21,886 nucleotides of DNA from an uncultured Bacteroidales bacterium. Lineage in GTDB: Bacteria > Bacteroidota > Bacteroidia > Bacteroidales > Muribaculaceae. The notes beneath the pieces were generated by a model. It was given only the letters and a program-made list of their open reading frames with translations, made no database searches and was not told the DNA's origin. Both the position numbers and the translations under genes were made by a program. Positions 1 to 6,388 of this stretch are shown in pieces (within the stretch, counting starts at the first letter, position 1; every line of letters begins with the position of its first letter). The DNA lies in NCBI GenBank assembly GCA_900554715.1, contig USIN01000005.1, positions 1-21,886 on the forward strand, written 5' to 3'.

Positions 1-26
1 TAAAAACCTTAAGTTATTTATTTTCC

Positions 27-491
27 ATGAGTTACAACCGCCTGCTATATCATATTGTAATCACGCCCTGGCGCAGAGAAGCCATAATAAATCAGGAGCA
101 CGAACGCATGTTATACAAGTTTATCTACGATTTATCAATACGACAGGGCGCAAAGATATGGCGTATTGGCGGGATGCCTGACCATGTGCATATTTTATGC
201 GAATTGCCGACAAAATTGTCAGTTGCGGCTTTTGTTCAGCATATCAAGTCCGAGTCGAGCAAGTATCTTAAATACAGCAGCAATTTTGCCAATTGGAAGA
301 AATGGGGGCGGACATTCGGATGTTTTACAGTCGATTATGAGACGCGTGACCGACGTATTGATTATATAAAGAATCAACGGATACATCACGCAACGAGAAG
401 TTTCGAGGATGAATTCAGGGAAATGCTGAATATAAATGGTTTTTCGGATGAAACCGTCTTGCTCGGAGATGAATCATTAGATGACGAATAG
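27..491 (+). CDS. Y1 (IS200-like / REP-associated) tyrosine transposase
   Basis: This 154-residue protein fits the IS200/Y1 single-strand transposase family, which nicks and rejoins DNA through a tyrosine. The HUH metal-binding motif is visible as D52-H53-V54-H55, and the likely catalytic tyrosine is Y113 in the segment YIKNQ, both at the places expected for the family. Length is normal for a complete protein. The gene is visibly AT-richer than the GC-rich genes that follow, which suggests foreign origin. A REP-like palindrome lies 40 bp after its stop, so it may be a domesticated RAYT acting on REP hairpins rather than an autonomous IS200. The left flank is cut by the window edge, so terminal hairpins on that side cannot be judged. 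The family call is firm; the choice between IS200 and RAYT is inference. Confidence 0.88.
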   Translation: MSYNRLLYHIVITPWRREAIINQEHERMLYKFIYDLSIRQGAKIWRIGGMPDHVHILCELPTKLSVAAFVQHIKSESSKYLKYSSNFANWKKWGRTFGCFTVDYETRDRRIDYIKNQRIHHATRSFEDEFREMLNINGFSDETVLLGDESLDDE

Positions 492-530
492 TCTGCGTTT
501 TTCAAACGCATTCCCCCCTTCACCCCCAAT

Positions 531-572
531 CCCCAAACGCCGGCACTGGCGTGCCTCGGCGTTTGGGGCTAC
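531..572 (-). repeat. REP-like palindrome with GTAG head
   Basis: A 12-bp perfect stem (CCCCAAACGCCG at 531-542 against 557-568) encloses an inner GCAC/GTGC stem with a TGGC loop. Read on the minus strand, the hairpin is immediately preceded by GTAG (572-569), which is the hallmark tetranucleotide of REP sequences. It sits 40 bp downstream of the Y1 transposase gene, the usual RAYT/REP arrangement. No second copy of this stem was noticed in the window. Confidence 0.8.
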
Positions 573-582
573 CAGTAAAATC

Positions 583-599
583 ATCGCCTTGCAGGCGAT
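583..599. repeat. Small hairpin next to the REP
   Basis: ATCGCCT, a TGC loop and AGGCGAT form a perfect 7-bp stem 14 bp after the first palindrome. With the neighbouring REP it could form a BIME-like composite of two hairpins. There is no T-run, so it does not look like an intrinsic terminator. Confidence 0.6.
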
Positions 600-622
600 A
601 TAACGGCCATTGTCTGACGAGT

Positions 623-710
623 CGGACTTTTCGGAACATTGGGACCAATGGGACTTCTGAGACCTTTGGGACTTTTCGGAGCATTGAGACTTTGGGGACC
701 TTTGGGCAAT
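623..710. repeat. Degenerate 9-bp tandem repeat, about 10 units
   Basis: From 623 the sequence can be cut into consecutive 9-mers with no slippage: CGGACTTTT, CGGAACATT, GGGACCAAT, GGGACTTCT, GAGACCTTT, GGGACTTTT, CGGAGCATT, GAGACTTTG and GGGACCTTT, followed by a partial unit. The consensus is close to GGGACYTTT. It fills the space between the REP/hairpin block and the gpmI terminator. No function is evident. The period is a multiple of three, so it also reads as a Gly/Leu/Pro-rich peptide, but that frame runs antisense into gpmI and is not believed to be a gene. Confidence 0.75.
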
Positions 711-749
711 AAAAAGCCCAAGCCGGGCGGCGGGGCCGTCCGGCTTGGG
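711..749 (-). terminator. Intrinsic terminator of the gpmI operon
   Basis: On the minus strand the inverted repeat CCCAAGCCGG / CCGGCTTGGG (749-740 and 726-717, loop 13 nt) is followed by C and five T residues (715-711). It begins 20 bp after the gpmI stop codon and is a textbook rho-independent terminator. Confidence 0.9.
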
Positions 750-769
750 TATGGTATGATGACTTTTTA

Positions 770-2284
770 TCAGTCGATGAGGTTCTTGCCTGTCATCTCG
801 GCGGGCTGTCTGAGGCCCATGATGTGGAGAATCGAGGGTGCGACGTCGGCGAGGACACCGTCGGCGATCCGGGCATCTTTGTTCTCGGTGACGTAGACGC
901 AGGGTACGGGGTTGAGCGAGTGGGCCGTGTTGGGTGTGCCGTCGGGGTTGATGGCGTTGTCGGCGTTGCCGTGGTCGGCGATGATGATGACCTCGTAGTC
1001 AGCGGCCTTGGCGGCTTCGACTGTGCGGTTGACACATTCGTCGATTGTGACGACAGCTTTCTGGATGGCTTCGTAGATGCCGGTGTGGCCTACCATGTCG
1101 CCGTTGGCATAGTTGACGACGATAAAGTCGAATTTCTTGCTGCCGATGGCATCGACGAGCTTGTCGCAGACCTCAAAGGCGCTCATCTCGGGCTTGAGGT
1201 CGTATGTGGCGACCTTGGGCGAGGCGACGAGGATGCGCTCCTCGAGTTCGTAGGGAGTCTCGCGTCCGCCGTTGAAGAAGAATGTGACATGGGCATACTT
1301 CTCGGTCTCGGCAATATGGAGCTGCTTCTTGCCTTCGCGCGAAAGGTATTCGCCGAGTGTATTCTCGACATTCTCTTTGTCAAAGAGGATATGCACGCCC
1401 TCGAACGATGCATCGTAGGGGGTCATGCAGTAATACTGCAGGCCGGGAATGATGTGCATGCCTTCTTCGGGCATATCTTTCTGTGTGAGCACGACGGTGA
1501 GCTCTTTGGCGCGGTCGTTGCGGTAGTTGAAGAAGATGACGACATCGCCGGGCTTGATTGTGCCGTCGACGGTGGCGTTGTTGATCGGCTTGATGAATTC
1601 GTCGGTTACATCTTCGTCATAGCTCTGCTGCATGGCGGCGACCATGTCGGTGGCCTGTTTGCCTTCGCCCTTGACGAGGAGGTCATAGGCGACTTTGACG
1701 CGGTCCCAGCGTTTGTCGCGGTCCATGGCATAATAGCGGCCGATGATTGAGGCGATTACGCCGGCCGACTGAGCGCAGTGGTTCTGAAGCTCCTCGACGA
1801 AGCCCTTGCCGCTGCGGGGGTCGGTGTCGCGGCCGTCCATGAAGCAGTGGAGCCAAACTTTGTCGAGACCGTAATGCTTGGCGATGTCGCAGAGGGCGAA
1901 GACGTGGTCGAGCGACGAGTGTACGCCGCCGTTCGAGGTCAGCCCCATGAAGTGCATGCCGCAGCCGTGAGATTTGGCATATTCAAAGGCGTTTTTGATT
2001 TCGGGATTATCGAGAATCGAGCCGTCTTTGATGGCACGGTTGATTTTGACGAGATCCTGATAGACGATGCGTCCGGCACCGATGTTGAGGTGGCCTACCT
2101 CAGAGTTGCCCATCTGTCCCTCGGGCAGGCCGACGCTCTCGCCTCCGGCGAGGAGCTGCGAGTGGGGATATGTGGCCAGAAGATAGTCCCAATAGGGAGT
2201 GGGAGTCGAGTAGATGGCGTCGCTTTTGGTGTGGTTGCCGATGCCCCAGCCATCGAGGATCATCAGTAATGCTTTTTTAGCCAT
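770..2284 (-). CDS. gpmI: 2,3-bisphosphoglycerate-independent phosphoglycerate mutase
   Basis: GpmI interconverts 3- and 2-phosphoglycerate in glycolysis and gluconeogenesis through a phosphoserine intermediate with two bound metal ions, usually Mn2+, in the cytoplasm. The 504-residue length matches the family. The N-terminal metal site is at D11 (MILDGWG) and the phosphorylated serine is S61 in GNSEVGH. The alkaline-phosphatase-like C-terminal metal motifs appear as VNYANGDMVGHTG and ADHGNAD. It is the last gene of a three-gene minus-strand unit, 14 nt after the small membrane protein gene, and is closed by the terminator at 711-749. The ATG at 2284 gives the standard MAKKALLMILDGWG start. 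Nothing is missing or unusual in the protein. Confidence 0.97.
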   Translation of the reverse strand: MAKKALLMILDGWGIGNHTKSDAIYSTPTPYWDYLLATYPHSQLLAGGESVGLPEGQMGNSEVGHLNIGAGRIVYQDLVKINRAIKDGSILDNPEIKNAFEYAKSHGCGMHFMGLTSNGGVHSSLDHVFALCDIAKHYGLDKVWLHCFMDGRDTDPRSGKGFVEELQNHCAQSAGVIASIIGRYYAMDRDKRWDRVKVAYDLLVKGEGKQATDMVAAMQQSYDEDVTDEFIKPINNATVDGTIKPGDVVIFFNYRNDRAKELTVVLTQKDMPEEGMHIIPGLQYYCMTPYDASFEGVHILFDKENVENTLGEYLSREGKKQLHIAETEKYAHVTFFFNGGRETPYELEERILVASPKVATYDLKPEMSAFEVCDKLVDAIGSKKFDFIVVNYANGDMVGHTGIYEAIQKAVVTIDECVNRTVEAAKAADYEVIIIADHGNADNAINPDGTPNTAHSLNPVPCVYVTENKDARIADGVLADVAPSILHIMGLRQPAEMTGKNLID

Positions 2285-2298
2285 AGTGTTATATATTT

Positions 2299-2538
2299 TT
2301 ACTTGTTATTTTGATTGTCTTTGTCATTTATGTCGTCGAGGCGCTCACGGCGCAGACGTTCGCGTTTTTTGAGCGAGAAGTGCAGCAGCACGATGACGAC
2401 GAGCGTCAGGCCGATGACGCCGTAGAAATATAGAGCCGAAATCTGTCCGGCTGCATACTGGTCCCAGCCGAATTTCGACATCACGGCGAGATAGGCCGTC
2501 AGCAACAGGGGTATCAGGGTCGAGCGTTTCAGTTTCAT
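2299..2538 (-). CDS. Small two-helix membrane protein of unknown function
   Basis: This 79-residue protein is not recognised. It shows two hydrophobic stretches (about residues 8-22 and 35-54) joined by a short polar loop (FGWDQYAAGQ), then a highly charged tail rich in Lys, Arg, Asp and Asn. That pattern fits two membrane spans with a basic cytoplasmic C-terminus. Its ATG overlaps the stop of the exonuclease gene by 4 nt (ATGA), which supports both the start choice and translational coupling, and makes it likely to be a real gene. gpmI follows after 14 nt. Nothing in the sequence says what it does. Confidence 0.75.
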   Translation of the reverse strand: MKLKRSTLIPLLLTAYLAVMSKFGWDQYAAGQISALYFYGVIGLTLVVIVLLHFSLKKRERLRRERLDDINDKDNQNNK

Positions 2539-3194
2539 AGGCTTTCGGCTGTCTGAGGTTTGACTTCTACGGGATATACACGATAAGGCGACTGACCCGG
2601 ATCGAAGCTGCCGGCTTCGAGATAGCGGTAGAGTTTAAGACAAGCCCAGGCGTCGGTGGCGGCGTAACACTGCTGATGGGGTGTGAGCTCGGGAGCCTCC
2701 CAGTTTGTCAGACGCTGATTTTTGGAAATATACTGTCCGAAGACTATCGCATAAATCTTCTGAAGCGATATGTCGGTGATGCCAAACTGTTTGACATAGC
2801 TCTGCAACTCGATGAAGCCCCGGGGCGCGAGGTCGGGACACGAACGGCGCAGGACGTTGAAGTCGTCGTGGACCGACAGGCCAATCTTCGTCACCGTGTC
2901 ATCCTCGAGAAATTCCTTGAGAGCGTTGGAGATGCCGAGCTTGTTGAGCCTGAAGAGGAAACAGAAGTCATCGGTGGCGAGCTGCATCAGGGCAACCTTG
3001 TGGGTATGGCCTTTCTTGAACGACGGACGGGTCTCGGTGTCGAAGCCTATCATCCTGTAGCGGCGCAGCTCGCGCAGGGCCACACGCGCCTGTTCGACAG
3101 TGTCGACGACAGCGATGCCGCCTGTATATTCAAGCGGCGGCAGTTCGTGGAGCGCTTCTTTGGGAATCGATATAGTTAACGCATTAATATCCAT
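2535..3194 (-). CDS. DEDDy-type 3'-5' exonuclease (RNase D-like)
   Basis: A 219-residue single-domain protein of the DnaQ-like DEDD superfamily, the kind that trims RNA or DNA 3' ends with two metal ions. Exo I is seen as D52-T-E54 (GFDTET), Exo II around D110/D111 (GLSVHDDF), and Exo III as Y177-AAT-D181, the Y-x3-D pattern of the DEDDy subgroup. There is no HRDC domain, so it is shorter than true RNase D and resembles the stand-alone exonuclease-domain proteins common in Bacteroidetes. It is the first gene of the exonuclease / membrane protein / gpmI unit. A TAnnTTTG box ends 8 nt before its ATG. The substrate is unknown. Confidence 0.88.
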   Translation of the reverse strand: MDINALTISIPKEALHELPPLEYTGGIAVVDTVEQARVALRELRRYRMIGFDTETRPSFKKGHTHKVALMQLATDDFCFLFRLNKLGISNALKEFLEDDTVTKIGLSVHDDFNVLRRSCPDLAPRGFIELQSYVKQFGITDISLQKIYAIVFGQYISKNQRLTNWEAPELTPHQQCYAATDAWACLKLYRYLEAGSFDPGQSPYRVYPVEVKPQTAESL

Positions 3195-3202
3195 TTCAGC
3201 CG

Positions 3203-3210
3203 CAAAGTTA
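3203..3210 (-). promoter_or_regulatory. Bacteroidetes -7 box (TAACTTTG) for the exonuclease-gpmI operon
   Basis: The minus strand reads TAACTTTG, a match to TAnnTTTG, with 8 nt between it and the ATG at 3194. A TTG lies 16 nt upstream, shorter than the usual spacing of about 20, so the -33 element is doubtful. The predicted leader is only a few nucleotides long. Confidence 0.55.
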
Positions 3211-3243
3211 CGGTTTTAAGCCGTAGCAACCGACGATTTAACA

Positions 3244-3894
3244 TTATTTTACCACGTCGTCGAGGACGGGGACGTCGAGGACGGGGATGCCGGGGAAGTG
3301 ACGGTCGACATAGCGGCCGATGAAGCCGCGGGTGTCGGCGGCGATGACTTTGTCGCGGTCGAAGTAGGTGTTATAGAGGACACAATCGATGGCGATGCCG
3401 CGACGCTCGAGGGCCTCGAGGGTCAGGACGGTATGGTTGATTGAGCCAAGCACACCGTTAGTGACGACAGCGACAGGCAGATTGCGCGAGGCGATATAGT
3501 CGACGGTGAAGAAATCGTCGGTGACAGGCACCATCAGTCCGCCGGCGCCTTCGATAAGAACAATATCATAGCGCGACGCAAGTGTAGCGGTGCTGCGGTC
3601 GATGACCGAGAGGTCAATCTCGCGGCCGTCTATGCGCGCGGCGAGCTGTGCCGAAGCCGGATAGCTGAAAACGACGGGCGACGTGGTCATGTCGAGGTCT
3701 TCCGGCAGGGGCGCGATGCCGAGAAGGCGGCGGTGGGCGTCGATGTCCTCGGAGTGGCCGACATTGCCGGTCTGAATGAATTTCTGGGTTGCGACAGTCA
3801 GGCCGCGGTCGAGATACTGACGGGCAAGCCAAGCCGTGCAGTAGGTCTTGCCGGCGTCGGTGTCGATGCCGGTGATAAATATCGTCTTTTTCAT
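3244..3894 (-). CDS. bioD: Dethiobiotin synthetase
   Basis: BioD closes the ureido ring of dethiobiotin from 7,8-diaminopelargonic acid, CO2 and ATP, the step before biotin synthase. The 216-residue protein has the P-loop G9-IDTDAGKT17 and the EGAGG motif at 115-119, followed by MVPVTDD, all typical of BioD. The KPVQTG segment of many homologues reads KFIQTG here (from K38), which keeps the Lys, Gln and Thr. It is the last gene of the biotin operon and overlaps the upstream bioGC by 4 nt (ATGA, 3891-3894). No strong terminator follows; 49 bp separate it from the exonuclease gene on the same strand, so some read-through is possible. Confidence 0.95.
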   Translation of the reverse strand: MKKTIFITGIDTDAGKTYCTAWLARQYLDRGLTVATQKFIQTGNVGHSEDIDAHRRLLGIAPLPEDLDMTTSPVVFSYPASAQLAARIDGREIDLSVIDRSTATLASRYDIVLIEGAGGLMVPVTDDFFTVDYIASRNLPVAVVTNGVLGSINHTVLTLEALERRGIAIDCVLYNTYFDRDKVIAADTRGFIGRYVDRHFPGIPVLDVPVLDDVVK

Positions 3895-5279
3895 TTCAGC
3901 TGTAGAATCATTGTTATTGTCTTATATGTCAGATAGTATCGGCCGTCGAGCATCATGGGGTAGTCAGAGAGTATGCGGCTGACGCCGGGGCGTGGCGAGG
4001 CCGAGCGCGACAGAGCGTTGACACCGGTAAACTTGAGATGCCGCAGCACACTCATAGGGTCGTCGAAACTGAGATTATAGTCGTGGACCTCGCAGGCAAG
4101 GATATCAAATTCAGACGGCAGGGTCGCAAGCCAGTCGTCGAGGGTGAGCAGGGGCAGCGAGCTGCCGGTGATGCCGGCGAGTTCATACATATTGCCTTTA
4201 ATAAATGTGGTCAGGGCGACGACACCGCCGGGGCGGAGCACACGGGCACACTCGCGCAGAAAACGTCCCGGCGAATTGAACCACTGGACGGTGGCCGAGG
4301 TGGCGATGACGTCGTAGCGCTCGCTCTGGGTGCGGCTGATTTTTATCTCGGCGTCGCAGCTGATGAACTCCTCGGCGGCGACGTCGGGCGCGGTCGAGGT
4401 GATGTCCCACAGCGAGAGACGTCCACGGCGCGTGAGCGACGAGAGATAGCCCGAGAGGAGGCCTGTGCCGCAGCCGATTTCGGCGACCGAGGCATAGTCG
4501 GCCGACATCTTGCGCTCGACGCCGGTGGCGCGCAGGAGGCGACGCAGATGGTCTATCATGGCTATCTGCACCGTGGCGTTACTGTTATAGGTCTCGCGGC
4601 CGGCCTCGAAGCGGGTCTCTGTCAGCTGTTTGTCTATGATAAAACGATCGATGACCGTCTGAAGGTCGATATAGTGCGGCGCGTCGACGAAGGTCTTGGG
4701 CACACCGGCCCATGCGCGGTCCTGGTTACAGGCAGGGAAGATGGCGTCACGGCGGCCGATGATGGCGCGGTCCCATCGCGCGGCCTTGGGATTGCCGAGA
4801 ACAGGCTCGGGCCAGATGGCGCGCAGCTCGTCGACAAGCTCGGGGGCGCCGCGCTGAGGTCTGACGGCCATGAAAGCGTCGGTCGTGGCACGGTCGCCGC
4901 ACATGCGGCGGTAAAATTTCACAAGGTTGCGCTCATCGAGCGACGCCGCCGTACCCTCGAAGATGGCTTCGGGGATGCCGCGAAGGTTGTCGACCGGAGT
5001 CATGGTGCCGTTGACGGCGATGCGGGCTGTGACCTTGTTCTCGATGCCGTGAGATGACATCGAGGCCGCGTAGACGCCCATCGACCAGGCGATGAGGCAT
5101 ATCTCGTCGTAGGAAGCGGCGACAGACCAATCGATGTCGAAACTGCGGTAGTCCCAGACGACGAGGATGTCGTATCCGGGGCGTCTGAGCGACTCGAAGG
5201 GTCGCTCGTCCATGCCCCAGCCGGCATATATGACTATGAGCCGCGGCAGATTGTTATGGCTTACGAATTTGTGGAGCAT
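3891..5279 (-). CDS. bioGC: Bifunctional BioG-BioC: pimeloyl-ACP methyl ester esterase fused to malonyl-ACP O-methyltransferase
   Basis: Two enzymes in one 462-residue chain. Residues 1 to about 220 match BioG (DUF452 alpha/beta hydrolase): nucleophile S66 in AWSMG, probable acid D178 in GRRDAIFP and histidine H202 in DAPHYID. It would cleave the methyl ester of pimeloyl-ACP. Residues from about 223 match BioC: the family start RFEAGRETYNSNATVQIAM, the SAM-binding motif EIGCGTG at 267-273, and later a Rossmann methyltransferase fold. BioC methylates malonyl-ACP so that fatty-acid synthase can build the pimelate chain, and BioG removes the cap at the end. The fusion therefore joins the first and last steps of pimelate synthesis. 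BioG/BioC fusions have been described in Bacteroidetes. The gene overlaps bioF by 19 nt and bioD by 4 nt. Confidence 0.92.
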   Translation of the reverse strand: MLHKFVSHNNLPRLIVIYAGWGMDERPFESLRRPGYDILVVWDYRSFDIDWSVAASYDEICLIAWSMGVYAASMSSHGIENKVTARIAVNGTMTPVDNLRGIPEAIFEGTAASLDERNLVKFYRRMCGDRATTDAFMAVRPQRGAPELVDELRAIWPEPVLGNPKAARWDRAIIGRRDAIFPACNQDRAWAGVPKTFVDAPHYIDLQTVIDRFIIDKQLTETRFEAGRETYNSNATVQIAMIDHLRRLLRATGVERKMSADYASVAEIGCGTGLLSGYLSSLTRRGRLSLWDITSTAPDVAAEEFISCDAEIKISRTQSERYDVIATSATVQWFNSPGRFLRECARVLRPGGVVALTTFIKGNMYELAGITGSSLPLLTLDDWLATLPSEFDILACEVHDYNLSFDDPMSVLRHLKFTGVNALSRSASPRPGVSRILSDYPMMLDGRYYLTYKTITMILQLK

Positions 5280-6388
5280 GGTCTGAGGCGTTCTAAAGTT
5301 TTTTCGAGACGGTCGAGGGCGTGCAGGTCGAGGGCAGCCGAGAGGCTGAAGCGCAGACGGTCGGTGCCCGGCGGCACGGTCGGGACTCTGATAGGCAGCA
5401 CTTTGAAACCCTCGTCGGCAAGTCGGGTCGAGAGAGCCACGGCGTCGTGCGGATTGCCGACAACGAGCGGAGCGATATGGCTGCTGCGGTCGAGCCGTAG
5501 TATCGCTGCCAGACGGCGGCCGAGGCTTCTCAAACGGTCGCGCTCGGCGGTCATCGACGGCACACGCTCCATGATGAAGGCACTCCAGAGCATATTGGCC
5601 GGAGGAAGAGCCGTCGAGAATATCAGACTGCGGGCCTTGTTGACGACAAAGCGGCGTATGAGCGGCGACACGACGGCGTATGCGCCTACCGAGGCGAGGG
5701 CTTTGCCGAGGGTACCGACGATGACATCTACGTCGCCGACAAGACCGGCGTCTTCGACCATGCCCAGACCGTGGCGTCCTTCGACACCGACGGCATGAGC
5801 CTCGTCGATATAGAGCAGAGCGCCTGGCGTCGAGCGCTTGATGTCGACGAGGCGGCCGATGTCGGCGCGGTCGCCGTCCATGCTGTAGACACTTTCGGCG
5901 ATGATGAGTATATCGCTGTAGTCGCGGCCTTTGTCGGCCAGTATCCTTTCGAGGTGGTCGTAGTCGTTATGGCGGAAACGGACGAAGGGGGCGCCCGAAA
6001 GTTTTATGCCGTCGATGATACTGGCGTGGACGAGGCGGTCGGCCACGACGAGGGTCGAGCGGTCGGCAAGCGACGAGACAAGACCAGTGTTGGCGTGATA
6101 ACCGCTGTTGAATGTCAGCGCCGGAGCGCCGTAGAGATCCCGGAGCAGCGACTCGAAGCGGTCGTATGACGACTGACTGCCGGCGAGCAAACGCGAGGCC
6201 GACGAGGTCATCAGCGGCAGACGACCGCCGCACTCGCCGAGAAAGGCGTCGCGCAGGTCGTCGCGGACAGCGAGGCCGAGATAGTCGTTCGACGAGAGGT
6301 CGACGAGGCCGGCGGGAGTGTCGCCGGGGATGGCGCGGAGGTTGCCCGAGGCCGACAGCTCTTCAAGTGTCTTTTCTATTTTGTTCAC
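5261..6388 (-). CDS. bioF: 8-amino-7-oxononanoate synthase
   Basis: BioF is a PLP enzyme that condenses pimeloyl-ACP or -CoA with L-alanine to give 8-amino-7-oxononanoate (KAPA). With the start chosen here it has 375 residues, close to the family norm. PLP-site residues are clear: H123 region, DEAH at 195-198 and the Schiff-base lysine K229 in GTLGKALASVG. I chose the GTG at 6388, not the longer open frame reaching 6517. The GTG overlaps the bioA stop by 4 nt (GTGA), gives the normal N-terminus (NKIEKTLEEL), and the extra upstream residues are Arg/His-rich and simply shadow bioA. The 3' end overlaps bioGC by 19 nt. Confidence 0.94.
   Translation of the reverse strand: MNKIEKTLEELSASGNLRAIPGDTPAGLVDLSSNDYLGLAVRDDLRDAFLGECGGRLPLMTSSASRLLAGSQSSYDRFESLLRDLYGAPALTFNSGYHANTGLVSSLADRSTLVVADRLVHASIIDGIKLSGAPFVRFRHNDYDHLERILADKGRDYSDILIIAESVYSMDGDRADIGRLVDIKRSTPGALLYIDEAHAVGVEGRHGLGMVEDAGLVGDVDVIVGTLGKALASVGAYAVVSPLIRRFVVNKARSLIFSTALPPANMLWSAFIMERVPSMTAERDRLRSLGRRLAAILRLDRSSHIAPLVVGNPHDAVALSTRLADEGFKVLPIRVPTVPPGTDRLRFSLSAALDLHALDRLEKTLERLRPCSTNS

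Noticed and set aside
639..896. 85-residue plus-strand open frame starting inside the 9-bp repeat
   Set aside because: It reads the tandem repeat as low-complexity Gly/Leu/Pro and then the antisense of gpmI and its terminator; there is no promoter or family resemblance.
824..1750. 308-residue plus-strand open frame opposite gpmI
   Set aside because: It is rich in Val, Asp and Gly as expected from the mirror of a GC-rich coding strand; gpmI on the other strand is certain.
3211..3236. Terminator for the biotin operon after bioD
   Set aside because: A CGGTT/AACCG inverted repeat (3211-3232) is short, has a 12-nt loop and no following T-run, and overlaps the upstream region of the exonuclease promoter.
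4038..5057. 339-residue plus-strand open frame opposite bioGC
   Set aside because: Antisense shadow; both catalytic motif sets are on the minus strand.
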